A stretch of DNA of 64,000 bases from Salticus scenicus. Lineage: Eukaryota > Arthropoda > Arachnida > Araneae > Salticidae. Numbering within the stretch: position 1 is the stretch's first letter; the number at the start of each line of letters is the position of its first letter. Made by a program: the position numbers and the translations under genes. Under the pieces are notes generated by a model. That model ran no database searches and had not been told where the DNA came from. It saw nothing but the letters and a program-made list of their open reading frames with translations. The stretch is taken from the NCBI GenBank assembly GCA_963930645.1, contig OZ005659.1:161486534-161550533 (forward strand), read 5' to 3'. Below, piece by piece: positions 1 through 11,870 of this stretch.

Positions 1-960
1 AATTCCTAGCTTTTCTCTTACTAAATTAAACTGTATAAAAGCGGACGCCAATACTACTTATTTACACTTTAAAGTTATTAAAGTAGCATCACTTATGCTC
101 GTATAATAATTCCCTATAACATTAAACATAGTAAAATTATTCCTACGGTAAAAAGTAGTTCACTAAAATTAAGAACTCAAACTATATGAAAAAATGCAAC
201 TAACATCGTTGCTAACTTTATTCTGTTCTATTTCTTGAATTAAAAAACAAAACTGTGGATGCCACACGCATCACATAATCTTTACATTTTAACAAATTTT
301 GAAGATAGCACGCGCTCATATTTTACATAAAAATTAAAAGCATTAAATTCATTTAACTCTTTTTTTCTTTGACATATTGTTCAGCACGTGAACTTACAAA
401 AAATAGAGGATAAATAATAAACAAATTTATACACTGAAATTGAAAATGGCTCAGTTATAACAGTCACGAAGTTTATAGACAAGAGCCTCGCCAATGCCCT
501 CTACAAACAGTGCGATTTCTGTAACTTCTAATCCCAACAAATTGATGAACTGCCTCTAAATGCTGTTTTACGGCATTAAAATCACTAGTGAGAGAATACT
601 AAATACTTCTTCTATATAGCCACTTTTGGCAAATCCTAAATAGTATTTACAAATTCTGAGCCGTATTACATTTAAGTATTAATTCATTATTAAAATGCCG
701 CTTTAATGATGCAGTGATGCATAGTTGTTTACTTGATGAAAGGCTTATTATTTTTACTTCAAGCAATTGCTGCGACTTTTAGAAATTTGCAGTGTTTAAT
801 TTTAAAGTTACTTATCAATGATTATTTGAATTTAAACAGGTTAACATGTAGAGGTTTCAAAACAAATATTTTTCGAAAATTAAAAATGCTAAATTTTTCT
901 TTTGCTTATTTATGATTACCTATGTGTCTGATAGTAATTTTCGAAATCAGTTTAGCAATT
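1..960. other. AT-rich intergenic stretch, nothing recognised
   Basis: No open frame with recognisable motifs, no RNA gene and no clear repeat structure. The 60-codon open stretch at 733-915 is low-complexity and has no family resemblance. Confidence 0.6.
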
Positions 961-1181
961 TATATATATATATATATATATAATCAATTTTAGCTTTTAT
1001 CAATCCACTGCAGGATGAAGGCCTCTCCTAGGTAATTAAAATCTACCCTGGTTTCTACTTTTCTTTTCCATTCTGCTCTTCCAAAAATCGAAATTTCTTC
1101 TCTCCAACGACACAGTAGCCTTTCCTTGAACATTTTTTTTTTAAATTTCTCGGTATCCAAAATAGGACTTTGCACTTGTAT

Positions 1182-1236
<55 letters not shown>
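961..1236. repeat. TA and CA/TA microsatellites flanking a LINE relic
   Basis: A (TA)n run lies at about 961-982. A CA-rich tract running into a long (TA)n run lies at about 1183-1236. They sit on either side of the LINE 3' relic at 1010-1182. Open frames crossing them are artefacts of the alternating dinucleotides. Confidence 0.9.
1010..1182 (-). pseudogene. RTE-like LINE reverse transcriptase C-terminus, relic
   Basis: The minus-strand translation reads RWREEISIFGRAEWKR and then LGEAFILQWID. This is the usual carboxy-terminal pattern of RTE-type non-LTR retrotransposon polyproteins in arthropods: a basic Trp/Asp-containing helix, then LGEAF-x-x-QW at the extreme end. Only the last 55 or so residues survive, so the copy is 5' truncated. 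A second copy of the same tail, in the same orientation, is at 14995-15332. The reading frame is interrupted upstream of the CA/TA tract. Family membership rests on my recognition of the C-terminal motif and has not been searched. Confidence 0.6.
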
Positions 1237-1237
<1 letters not shown>

Positions 1238-1464
1238 ATAATAATAAGAATTAGAATTTAAAAATAAACAGAAGAACAATTTTACAATAAAACCTATAAA
1301 AGCCAATTTGACCAGTATTTTTTAATTTAGATTTGAAAAATAGAATACTCATTTTAAAAATAATTTCATTGAAAAACACAAAACATATCGAAATATAAAA
1401 GAAAGGAATTTTTTTATTGAAAAGTTTTCTATTTGAACTGACAATAACAAAATGGACAAAAATA

Positions 1465-1484
1465 AAATAAAATAAAATAAAATA

Positions 1485-1539
<55 letters not shown>

Positions 1540-1800
1540 GATAGATAGATAGAGGAAATAATTTATGAAACAGGACACAGGTAACTGAATAATAAATAAA
1601 ATAAATTTCTCAGAATGTAGAGGTATTTCATCAGGAGTCACCACCGCATCACTGAGATAAAAAATGCAAAGTATCACTTTTTGGCAAGTGATATTACACA
1701 AAACACACAAAAGGTGACCCAACCTTAAAAAAAATAATAATCATAAAATAAAATAAATAAAAAAATAAATAAGTGTACGGAAAAAAAAAAAAAAAAAAAC
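1465..1800. repeat. Simple-repeat cluster: AAAAT, GA, GATA and poly-A
   Basis: Short AAAAT-type repeats at about 1465-1487 lead into (GA)n at about 1493-1535 and four GATA units at about 1537-1552. AATA-rich sequence and a poly-A run at about 1779-1799 follow. Open frames through it are low-complexity. Confidence 0.9.
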
Positions 1801-3122
1801 GAATATAAGAAAGAATATAATCTCAATTAGAATAAACAGGTTTTCACCAGAAATAAATTCCTGAAGGAAATGTATAAAACCACACTCATCGTAAGTAGTA
1901 TAGGGTCAAAGGTGATTAAAGGGTTAAAGGTGAAATTAGCACTGTAAAATTCATTTTACTTTTTAACATGTGTGAAATTTTACGTTTGAGGTTTTCTGTT
2001 CTGGATTTAACAATATGGTCGCTGTTATTATAAAGCTATATTTTTCGAATATGACTATTTTAATAATTGCATTGATGTGTAATTAAAAATCTCAAGATTT
2101 AGCATCACACGATATTATATCCTTATATTACTGCTGGTTTTGTAAATATCAGACTAAAAACATGCATTTTTTTCCTTTATCAGATTGAATGGTCACTCAT
2201 TATGAATTTAAATTTGTATTATAATGGAAGATAGTCAAACCGTTACTTATCTTCTTCAGATCTCATACATTTATCTTATCCTAAATTAGAGTGAAATTTT
2301 ATTAGTTTTAGGGGGGAAAAAAAAAGTAAATTTCATTTTTTCTTTCCTTTTAAACTTACGACTGTTTTTTATTTTATTTTATTTTGTATATATATACATT
2401 AAATGGAGTTTTCCTTGAAATCTAAAATTGTTGAAATGATAGTAGTTTAGTAAACACTGTTATTTTATTGTTTATTAAGTAGAACAAATTAAATAGCGCA
2501 AAAAACTTAATTGGCGACATCTAAAATATTGAATTTGCGAATTACGAAATTATTTATTGAAACAAATATATTACATCATTTTGAAATATCATCTTATAGC
2601 ATTAAAAAAATATTTAATTTTTTTATATGTATATTCTACGAAGAAATATGTTACTTTCTAACCCCTGTTCTCATGCTTAAGGCATTTCCATAGGAATTTA
2701 AAATTTTTCTTTCTATAGGCTATTAAAGTACAGTTTCTTAAACAAGATTTACGAGTCATGTTGGTTTTTAAATTTTTGAAAAAAAAATATGCTTTCACTA
2801 AGGGAAGCTTAAAGTATGTTTCTAGAAATTTCAAAAGAGCGCTTTGATTTCTTTAAATGCTTGAAAGGGAACTAAAATAAAGAGATCTTTTTTTTTATAA
2901 TAAGTTTGTATTTTTAAAGTTTCAAAAATAATTACACGAATTTGCTTAGAAAAAATAACAAAATAACATAGTAACATATTAATATTAATAATAATAATGA
3001 TAAAAAACATTTAAAGAAAATTTTTATCTTCTTACTAATTTATTCATTTCTTTTCTACATCAAAAGCCAAAAGCATAAGATACATCCGAAAATATTGTTT
3101 AAAAATACAAAGTTAAAAATCC
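1801..3122. other. AT-rich stretch, no gene seen
   Basis: No motif-bearing open frame. The sequence around 2620-2890 resembles that at 16450-16700: both share a run on Met/Lys-poor AT sequence containing AGAAATATG/ATGTTTCTAG-like words and TTTCAAAAGAG. This suggests an old dispersed repeat in direct orientation. Confidence 0.4.
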
Positions 3123-3133
3123 AAGTTAAAAAA

Positions 3134-3456
3134 CGGCCGCGGTAGCCCAGTCGGTAGAGCGCCGGCCTCGTAATTGGAAGATTGCGGGTTCGGTAATCGA
3201 GCCGTTCAAAGACCGTCATGTACACTAATGGTGGCTGGTGCACGTAAAATCTGTCGTGGCCGCAATGTCCTCCATGTTCCCATAAAAAATTATACCTCTC
3301 TGGGTGTCTCCGAAGCGAGAGAGCCATCCCTTCCGTGGAGGATCAAAATTGTGATGGCATGTCTCCGAACCACCTCTAAGGGTGTGTCCCAGACCGTCGC
3401 CAATTGCCCATCTGCGCAGCACTAGTGCGACGTAAAACCCAAACATCCATCCATCC
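3134..3456 (+). mobile_element. Full-length tRNA-derived SINE with (CATC)n tail
   Basis: The head is tRNA-like. An A-box lies in GGTAGCCCAGTCGGTAGAGC near 3140-3160 and a B-box in GCGGGTTCGGTAATCG near 3183-3198. A non-tRNA body of about 240 bp follows and ends in ATCCATCCATCC. The direct repeat AAGTTAAAAAA flanks it (3123-3133 and 3457-3467), possibly extending leftward to ATCC, so this is a genuine target-primed insertion with a readable TSD. The acceptor stem does not close, so it is not a functional tRNA. The body recurs at 12240-12390. Pol III transcription would start at the head. The partner LINE is not evident. Short open frames across the element are fortuitous. Confidence 0.88.
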
Positions 3457-3467
3457 AAGTTAAAAAA

Positions 3468-3777
3468 AAAATATAAGATCATTCAGATGTTTTAATGTCA
3501 ATGTAAAAAGGCAAATTCAAGTAATGGCGGAAGTGATAAATCGCCTTTGTAAATTAAAGTATTAGAACTATGACATTTTGCCTACATATGAATTAAAAAA
3601 TACCTTTTTAAATATTTTCAAATTTCTTCATAACTATTTAAATAGAAAAAATTAACTTAACATATTTAAATTAAATTTTTCAAATACACTATTCTAAATA
3701 TATATATTTTTATTTTAATAAAACTGTCAAATCGTATTAAAGACCCATATTGTGCCAATCCATTGCAAACAGCAGTA

Positions 3778-3808
<31 letters not shown>

Positions 3809-6800
3809 GCATAGTAGAAAAATAAAACAATATCGTAATAATTGCGATTAAGTTAAAATTGATAGTTTGTAGCAGAATATGCAATTACATTTTTTTTATT
3901 TTCTTTTAATGTTCCGTTTAAAACTTTATTGATATTTACTTGTTAAAATACATAATGGTACTAAGTGTGTGTTTAATATCATTAAGTTTAAACTGTAATA
4001 TGTTTAGAAAAATATTAATAAGATTAGGGAAAAATATTGCTGTTGCGAAATTTTAAACTTGAGTACTTTTGCTTTCGTTATTGCGATATTGAACATAAAA
4101 GCCTGCATTAAATTTGTCTTTTTTATTTATTTATTTTTAATTTTAGGAAGAAAATTTTTTGGAGGGCTTTTAACTATTGGAAAATATTAAAACACACCTT
4201 TATGCAAATGCTTTTAAGTGGTTTATGGAGTAATAAGCAAGTATACATTTAATTCCATTTAATGTTTTTAAAGAAAATGGAATATTTTTCTTAACATCTG
4301 TAATTTTATTAAATTTGTAAATTAAATTTTGTCTTGATAAAAGTTTTCGAATATGTTTCATTAAAAATAAGTAACTCAGAAATGGGAATCTGGCACAGAA
4401 CGCATACCACAATTAACAAAAATATTTTTTTTTCTTATTCATATTAAGTTTTAGAACGAAATTTTATTTTATTTTCCACAAACAGTGGTATGAAATTTGC
4501 GCCAAATTCTTATGCGTTTAGAGATTTCAAAAACTGGTTCAGAGAAATGCTGAGATGGTAATCTGTCATGGTGGCTCAGTGACAGAGAACCCAAGCGGTA
4601 ATAGGAGTCCATGGGCTGGATTACTGGCTCTGTCTTTTTTTTTTTTTTTTAATAATTTGTATAAATATTCAACCGTACACTCCAATTCATCTAAGTAATT
4701 AAAAAAAAAATAATTTAGTTTTTAAAACCATTTTTCGTTTACTAAATAAAAAATCGGCAAAAATCATACTGCAAAAATATTCGTTACTTCTCTACACAAA
4801 ACTGAATAGAATCTAAATATTTCTGAAAACACACAAAGATAAATTTTTGAAAAAAAAAAAAAATGGAAGTTTCTATTTAGAATATTGCGATTTTAAATAT
4901 TTCAATCTTGTAAAAATTAGTTTATCCAGTACATCGAAACCACATACACAATAAATAAATAAATAAATAAATAACAATAATAATAATAATAAAAACTTTT
5001 TAAGCATCGTAGGGAAATCCCACTAAATTTCCAGCAATAAATAAAAAATAAAATACACAAATAAATAAATATTTTTTTTTTTTTTTTAATAAAAATCAAT
5101 TATTTTTTATTGTTATCCTTTTCAACATATATTTTTTTTTCTATTACTATTCACCTAATCAAAAACTAAATCTTGCTGCATTAACTCATTAAAAATTAAG
5201 AAAAATTCAACTTATTTAAAATAAAGAAAATAATGCATTCTTAATTTACGTACTACTATTTTTTTCATACGGTTCATCTTTTCTGTTATTTGCAACTTAC
5301 AAAAAAGATTTGTCAACGCAGCTTATACTTTATGATTCTGATAACTTTTTGTCAAAAGTTTAGTTATTAAATAGGTCACGTTGTTTATGCTTTAGTCCTA
5401 AATCACTTTTAATTGATAAATCTGGCACGAAGCCAGTTTCATCTCATTTTTATGTAATCATAATTTGTAATAATCTTACACAAACTCCAAAAATACTTTG
5501 AAAACTTTGTGAAATTTTTGGTATTAAGTATCTTATAATAAGATAATTACGACATTTATCAATTAATTGAATGCCCATAACAAACAAAATATTTAATCAG
5601 TTATGTTATGTCGTATGTTTTAGTCATTAAATATACTTTTTTTTTTTTTTTTTTTAAAGTAACAGTCAGTGAACTAAAAAAATAAAAAATAAAAATAAAA
5701 ATAAAGTTTTACGTATACTACTCGATGAAAAAATAAATTTAAACATTCATTATTGATAATACTCAATACTTTTTTGTATTTTCATATGTCAGAGCTTTCA
5801 GTTATTTTCATGTCTAACATTTATCTTATGTCTGTTTTTATTTCTACTTAAAAACGTATTTGGATCATACAGATTGATTCGAGTTTATATGTTATATTGT
5901 CGATAACTTTATGAAATTATAAATATCATATGGAATAATTTGCATTGTAGTAACAAAATAAATAGTATCTTTTTTCCTTTTTTTTTTTTTTAATAATTTT
6001 AAAAAAGTATTATTAATTTCAAATTAAATATACGCATAAAAAATGTAATGGCTATGTTATTGGAAAAATAGGAAATATAAACAAAATGTTAGTAACGGTC
6101 ATCATAAATTTTATAAAACATTTATAAGATTACCTACTAAAAAAATATTAAATGAATGCATGGCTTTAAGAAAATTAAGTAAATATTTTTACTGATAACT
6201 AGGAGGATTTGTCCACTTTGGTGGTCACTATATTTAAATTAATTCGCAAAATTTCATAACCCCCCCCCCCCCCCAAAAAAAAAAAAAAAAAAAAAAATCC
6301 CAAAATCCTAAATATTAAAATATAAAAACATCATTCAAGTCAGTGGAAAATTCAATTAAAGTTCCCATTGCCTTGTGTAGTGGTTTTCTCGCCTGCAACA
6401 TGACGAATGCATGTCCCCACTTTCTTTGTCAGCGCCTTATCCACTTTTTACTCCCTTGTCCCTCATAGGTAAAGTTATAAGCTTCTCGAAATCACATAAT
6501 AGTGTATATTGCGTACACTTAATCAACATCCACACAGCGAAACCCACTATTCTGATGTAATAAGCAGAGTAAAGCTTGAAAATGTATTTTATGCTCGCCC
6601 GCTACAAGGGAAAGAATGGGTAATTTCACAAAATCACTTGGGGGGGGGGGGGTTTAGGAAGTATTTTTACAAAATGCCTTTGCAGGGTATGTTAAAAACG
6701 CATAACCAACCCATACCTCAAAAAATTGCTTTTCTGAGATGATTTAGAGCAGATTTAACGTTGAAAACATGTTCAACGTTACATGACGTAACAACTCACA

Positions 6801-7188
6801 CATAAAAAATTATCTTACTGAGGAAATTTTAAGTAAAGTTTCGCTTGGAACTGTGTTTATTTCCTCCTTGCGGCGTTAGGTACAAATAAACAATCCACAC
6901 ACGAAAATTCATTTAGCTCCTATAGATTCCTAGGACAAATGTAGCGCTAAAAGATTTGGAATTTGCCCCCCCCCCCTCCATAATCCATCCCCCTAAAAAT
7001 CGAAAAATAGCAAAAAACCCAAATGGGCTTTTTTTTTTTTTTTTTTTTAACATTCTAGGAAGATGCAGGCCATTTTCAACATTTTCGTACAATTATTTAT
7101 ACAGTTCTACACAAAAATCCGAATTTTGCGAAATCTCCCTCCGTATATCCCCCTCCCCTTTCTCTAAAAATCAAAAATTCCAAAATTG
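3468..7188. other. AT-rich stretch with homopolymer runs, no gene seen
   Basis: It holds poly-T runs near 3777-3804, 4627-4641 and 5637-5655, a poly-C/poly-A junction near 6260-6297, a poly-G run near 6642-6652, and ATTT/AAAT repeats near 4950-5070. Nothing is recognised as coding. Confidence 0.5.
4564..4638 (+). mobile_element. Weak tRNA-like (SINE head?) remnant
   Basis: GTGGCTCAGTGACAGAGAAC resembles a tRNA D-arm/A-box, and GGCTGGATTACTGGCTC sits where a B-box would be. The B-box is poor and no stem closes. A poly-T run follows immediately. It could be chance; the GC content is higher than its surroundings. Confidence 0.3.

Positions 7189-7243
<55 letters not shown>
7189..7243. repeat. 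(TA)n microsatellite
   Basis: About 27 TA dinucleotides in a row, ending in TATTGG. It produces a spurious Ile-Tyr repeat in open frames. Confidence 0.95.
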
Positions 7244-7247
<4 letters not shown>

Positions 7248-7972
7248 TGCTTAATATAGTCAAACCATGCGCAATTTCTTCATCGTAAAACAATTTGGAG
7301 CTGAGTTGTGCTTACAAACATGCTCTTTCCTCTTGCCTTCGCAGGGGAGGAATGGGCAGGGGGTATTTCTACCGTTTCAAAACATTGTTTTAGAGAGATC
7401 ATGGTCCTAAAAAAACGGTACACCGAAATTTTTGTGTCAACCTCTCATAGAAATGCCACTGTTCTGTTGTGTTGAGTCACTGAGTTTATTCTTTTACATA
7501 TGTAGATTATTGTAAAAAAACAAAAATCTAAAAAAGAAATAAAATAATAATAATAATCCATAATGAGCCTCTATTATAAATGCCTTTCATATACCTTATG
7601 TTAATTTTCTCAGTAATATTGTTGATGTAGTTTATTTCTATTGTTTAATATTTATTATTGTGCTTCTTTAATGTTTCTTTACATGAAATTTTGAATTGCG
7701 ACGTAACAAAAAATTGGATGAAAGAAACTTTCTTCGCAAAATGTACAATCACGTCATGAAAAAAGAACATATTATTATAAGTGTAGAAATCGCATTTTAA
7801 CGGAAGTTCTCCCTTTTACTGTTTTACTTATAAAGACAAACTTTACGTATATTTTGGGAAAAAGGTAAATTGTAAATATCACAGAAATATGATTTATTGG
7901 AATTTATGGCTTAGTGATTTACCAGAAAAGTTAAATCGAGATAGTTTCAAAAATGTATAGCGGACACTTTGC

Positions 7973-8362
7973 GGAGTGTCGAGAATTGTCTTAAAACATT
8001 GGTATCGATTTCAAAAATCAGGGCATGTTATTGGTCGATTAGGTCAAACTAGACGTGCTACTATAGAGAATAATGGTCGGTATCAACTATTAATAGCTGT
8101 TAGAACCAATGCAATTCTGCTACAAAGACAGATTATTTTGGCAACAGTCCGAGATAGACTTTAGTAGGTTGACTTTTATGTCTCGAATGCCAAAATTTTT
8201 TCTTTTATTTTTTTTTTAACATCAAAATAACTTCTGGTCCAGAAATTGGGCTGCTGAACACTCGAATCAAATGCCACGCGATTGGAATCAAGTCTTATTT
8301 ACTATTGGTTTCCGTTTATATCTGGAGCATGATACTCGGCGTATCCCTAATCAGAAAAAAAA
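7973..8362 (+). pseudogene. Tc1-like transposase relic
   Basis: The plus-strand translation from 7976 gives WYRFQKSGHVIGRLGQTRRA, followed by a helix rich in Arg/Gln ending in TVRDRL. This is the second helix-turn-helix and linker of Tc1-type transposases (RF-x-x-SG-x-V-x-x-R-x-GQ-x-R-x-T). After a stop and a T-rich slip near 8200, the homology resumes at about 8236 as NWSAEHSNQMPRDWNQVLFT. That matches the conserved block just before the second catalytic Asp, but here the Asp position reads Ile-Gly. The relic ends near 8360 in (AAAT)n. It lacks the N-terminus, an intact DDE triad and visible inverted repeats, so it is a dead internal fragment of a Tc1/mariner element. Confidence 0.72.
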
Positions 8363-8493
8363 TAAAAATAAAAATAAATAAATAAATAAAAATCCGTTGT
8401 TTAACAAGAAATTCTATTTAAATGTGTCCCAATAAAAATTTTGTTTAGATTAACAAAATAGTTTGTGCTATAATTCAAAAGAAAAAAAAAAAT

Positions 8494-8503
8494 ATATATG
8501 TAT

Positions 8504-8545
<42 letters not shown>

Positions 8546-8588
8546 TACAAAATATTGTTTTTAATTACAAATTTGTTAAAATTACATT

Positions 8589-8628
<40 letters not shown>

Positions 8629-8636
8629 AAAAAAAA
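8494..8636. repeat. CA/TA microsatellite and long poly-A
   Basis: TATA-rich sequence leads into (CA)n and (TA)n at about 8504-8546. A poly-A run of over 30 bases lies at about 8594-8637. Confidence 0.9.
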
Positions 8637-8879
8637 ATTAATATAAGCAATTACAAAGAAATCTTGTTAAAATTTTGAAAATTTATTATCAACATCTTTT
8701 GTGTTTGCCAATTGAAATTGATTTTCTACTTGTAATATAATTTTGGTTTAAAAAAACCAAAATAATATCAACAAAATGCATTTTGTAAATTTAATCAAAT
8801 CTCTTTTCTGGGTGCTCGTGCAGAAGGTTTGAATTACCATTTTAATGTCATCTTTTACAAATTAAGGAGCATTCGGCTG

Positions 8880-8995
8880 GGGCTTACGGCTTAAAGTTAA
8901 TACCGAATATCACTGCATCAATCTGAATTTGAACCCGACACCTGACAATTAAAGGCCAGAGCATTAACTATTTGTCACTATATTTGGTACGGATA
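8880..8995 (-). mobile_element. tRNA-like SINE head, minus strand
   Basis: Read on the minus strand, a D-arm-like segment (AGTGACAAATAGTTAATGCTC) is followed by GCCTTTAATTGTCAGGTG and a good B-box GTCGGGTTCAAATTC. The spacing suits a tRNA, but the acceptor stem does not pair. Downstream sequence toward 8830 has no recognised body. Likely a degraded tRNA-derived SINE. Confidence 0.5.
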
Positions 8996-9164
8996 GAAAG
9001 GGATACTCGCAATAATCATACATTGTTAAAAGTTTAGTATTAGTTTGAACCGAAACATGGTACTGAAGTAGCTGCAAACACCCGATCGTTTAATCTTATA
9101 CCATGATTTGGTAATTTTATGTTGAACCAAATATTGATATAAAAAAAAAAAAAAATCAATATTC

Positions 9165-9250
9165 GACCGACGAGGGATCGAACTGAAGACCTTCGTGTGT
9201 CAAGTGTAACACTCTGGCACTGTGTTACGCTTTCTTGCCCAGCAATTCCG
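9165..9250 (-). mobile_element. tRNA-like SINE head, minus strand (second)
   Basis: On the minus strand a D-arm/A-box-like GCGTAACACAGTGCCAGAGT precedes an anticodon-arm-like region and the B-box CAGTTCGATCCC. The order and spacing are tRNA-like. The outer stem fails, so it is a SINE head or tRNA pseudogene. Confidence 0.55.
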
Positions 9251-9902
9251 TGTTACATTGATTTTGATAAAAGGGGCTAAATTTTCTAGGGTCTTACTTG
9301 ACCCATGGGTGAGTTGTTGCACACAATTTGCACTTTACTCTATGTTTTCGATCACGTTCTTTAATTTAAGCTTGGCTTAGTTTAAAAAAGAATTTTACTG
9401 ATTCATACTTCCTGGACTGTGTGTAATAGACTTTTCTCTCTTCTTAAACTGATATAACTCAATAAATTTTCTTATAGTAACACGTGGTTAGTGATCAATT
9501 GAATAAAGATCTCTTTTTTTCTTTTAATAAATGTTAATTTTGTAAGACATAATCACTCACTTCGTAGATTTTATTTTCATTCTCCTTCACTCTCCGGCTT
9601 ACAGCTGGTGATTTTCAGCGCCCTAGTGGCGCCATCTCTTGAATAAAAGGGAATTACAATTGCATGTACGCCAAAGCACTTCTCCGAGTTTTGTAAAGTT
9701 TAGAAACTTAATAATCTTATAGTTTTAAAAAATTAAAGAACACGCTTTTATAGAAATGTGAACTAAAAAGCAAAAAATATCTATCTTAGTATTAAAATGC
9801 AGGGTAAGAGAATATCGTATGTGTGACACACCATAATATTTACATACATTTAAATCTTTAATTAAAATAATTTAGAATTAAAAAAAAAACAATTTTTAAA
9901 AA

Positions 9903-9985
9903 ATATCCCCTGACTGGGCTCGAACGCTAGACTTTTAGGTTCGTAGCGCGGATCTTTACCTCACAGCCACGCCGTTCACGTAGGG
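9903..9985 (-). mobile_element. tRNA-like SINE head, minus strand (third)
   Basis: The minus strand shows GGCGTGGCTGTGAGGTAAAG as A-box/D-arm, an anticodon-loop-like segment, and GCGTTCGAGCCC as B-box. It then runs into sequence ending in poly-T/A on the plus side. It is the best formed of the three heads in this 1.1-kb stretch. The acceptor ends do not pair, which argues against a functional tRNA. Confidence 0.55.
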
Positions 9986-10169
9986 AAAGTCTTCTTTTAT
10001 AATATGGATTTTTTTTTTTTTTTTTTTGCTTCTAGAGCGGTTACAAACATACATACAGGTGAAGCTAATAAAAGCGTGTTAAAAAGTGAGGTTGAACCAT
10101 ATTATGGTATTGTTTACAACTTTATTCCATATAGTGGTTCAAGTCAGAAATGAAAATTTTAACAGTGTA

Positions 10170-11709
10170 CGTGTATTGATGTACGGTCAAATTAGATTAA
10201 AGTTATAAGGTGGAATCAGTGTTAGTGGATGTACGGTTACGCCTATTATTTAGAAAGACTGACGAACTGCAGTCAAGATTCTGAAACTTCATACTGAATT
10301 TACGACGCAGTCATTGGGGGTTGCATTTTTCTACTCATGACCATAGAGACCAAAGGAAACTCATATTTTAATACTATTACACATGCATACAATTGCGCAT
10401 TTCAGACGTCATACAGTTCAATTTGTGGAGAAGCTATTTAATACAAAAAAATTACAGCATACGGATTAGCTGGCATGTTCATCTGACTTAAATCCAACAT
10501 GTACCATGACATACACTGCTAAATATAAATTCTTATAACTGAGACAAAATCCGTTATTTTCGAGAACAATTTGTATTTGGAATAGCTTCGGTTCAAAAAG
10601 ACTTAGTTGTAAAAAATTGGTATTTTTTTTAAATAAACCTTCTTAAAAAATGATACAAAAAGGATAAAATATGTACTAATATTTGAGAAAGTAATCTTTC
10701 CACACGCGATTCAACATGTTTTCAGTTTTAAGCACAACTCTACTAAAAAACATGAACAAGACAAAAGTTTAAAATATTATTATATTTGTGACTTAAAATG
10801 GGTTCAGAAATTTAAATTGAGAGGTCTCTTAATAAGAAGTGACCTGGCGTCAAAAGATGTTAATTATCAGAATCCGTAATTAAGGATTAAATTACTTCGT
10901 AATTAAAAAGTCTGTAATTGAGGAGTCCGTATAAAGAATACCTTTATAACAGTACTGTTGTATTTCATATTTTAAGAAAGGATATTTTTACATAATTTTA
11001 ATTGGTGAAAATTATTCGTATTATGTTTTAATTTTAAGTCTTTAAAGATATGACTGAAATTAATTCATTCTTAGGGATACTGATATTTGGAAGTATTTTA
11101 ACAGAATTAAAATTTTTTTGCAAAGTTTCATAAAGTAACTTTTAGTAAATTTTACTGTGTCTTTTAAATAAAAATTTCCTTGTTATTTATACAATGTTAC
11201 ATAATTTATCTTTTGTGTTTCGCTTTCCTTTATTCTGTAAAAAGTTAGTCCTTATTTAGCTTTACAAATAGGATATATTTTTAGAAATCACTAATGCCAT
11301 TTTATGTCGACATATCAGTTCTTGAAGTAAATATTTAAGTAAAAGTTTCAGGTTTATCTTTTTGAAAAATGCAACGATCTAGTAAAAAATAATACTCATT
11401 TTTATATTCTTATTTCCGCTTAACAAAGTGACGTTTAGTTGCATAAGACTAGAATATTTACAGATGCTAAATTTTTATCTGTTATTATGTTTATGAAAAT
11501 ATAAAAGAACAGTTTAAAAATGGCATAAATAACGGTTGTAATTTCAGTACAGGTAAAATATTTAACTAGCACAAATAGAAAAGGTAGAATGCAAAGTGTA
11601 GTGAACTTTTTAAAATTTATTTGTAAACCTTGAATTCAATCACTTTCTTAATTATTAAGTATAGACAAAATAGGTAGTTACAAGTAAACTTACGTTATGA
11701 AAGGTCTTC
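10170..11709. other. AT-rich stretch, no gene seen
   Basis: No recognisable frame or RNA. GTAATTAA-type words cluster near 10865-10935 without a clear repeat unit. Confidence 0.5.
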
Positions 11710-11711
11710 TA

Positions 11712-11859
11712 CACTGTAAAAAATATGTCCTATTTGCTTCCAGAAATTCTCTGTAATTTGATAAATACGCGTAATTTACGAAAAAATTACGTTGTTAGAA
11801 CGTATTTTCTTAAATTACAGAGAATTTCTGGCAGCAAATAGGACATATTTTTTACAGTG
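11712..11859. mobile_element. Palindromic MITE, CACTGT family, 148 bp
   Basis: The element begins CACTGTAAAAAATATGTCC and ends with its inverse. TA dinucleotides flank it at 11710-11711 and 11860-11861. The arms carry CCAGAAATTCTCTGTAATTT and its inverse, so almost the whole element folds into one hairpin. A relative with the same arm core lies at 61784-61922. TA duplication and CACTG ends point to non-autonomous Tc1/mariner-type mobilisation. No coding capacity. Confidence 0.85.
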
Positions 11860-11870
11860 TATAGCTAAAA

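Larger units (their letters stand above)
9021..10167. mobile_element. Candidate 1.15-kb inverted-repeat element of the CACTGTTAAAA family
   Basis: The left end CATTGTTAAAAGTTT is preceded by TA (9019-9020). The right end AAAATTTTAACAGTG is followed by TA (10168-10169). Both arms carry TTGAACC and ACCATRATTTGGT-like words that also fill the MITE at 50080-50387. The middle holds two tRNA-like minus-strand heads and a GC-richer stretch, probably later insertions. Arm similarity is modest, so the boundaries are a hypothesis. Confidence 0.45.

Noticed and set aside
1429..1722. 97-codon minus-strand frame with hydrophobic start
   Set aside because: Half of it is Ser-Leu repeat from the (GA)n tract and Phe/Tyr from AAAAT repeats.
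3134..3206. Possible functional tRNA gene
   Set aside because: Internal promoter boxes are present, but it is continuous with a SINE body and is flanked by a TSD; the stem does not close.
6361..6480. tRNA-like words TGTAGTGGTTTTCTCGCCTGC
   Set aside because: Resembles a D-arm, but no acceptable B-box follows at tRNA spacing.
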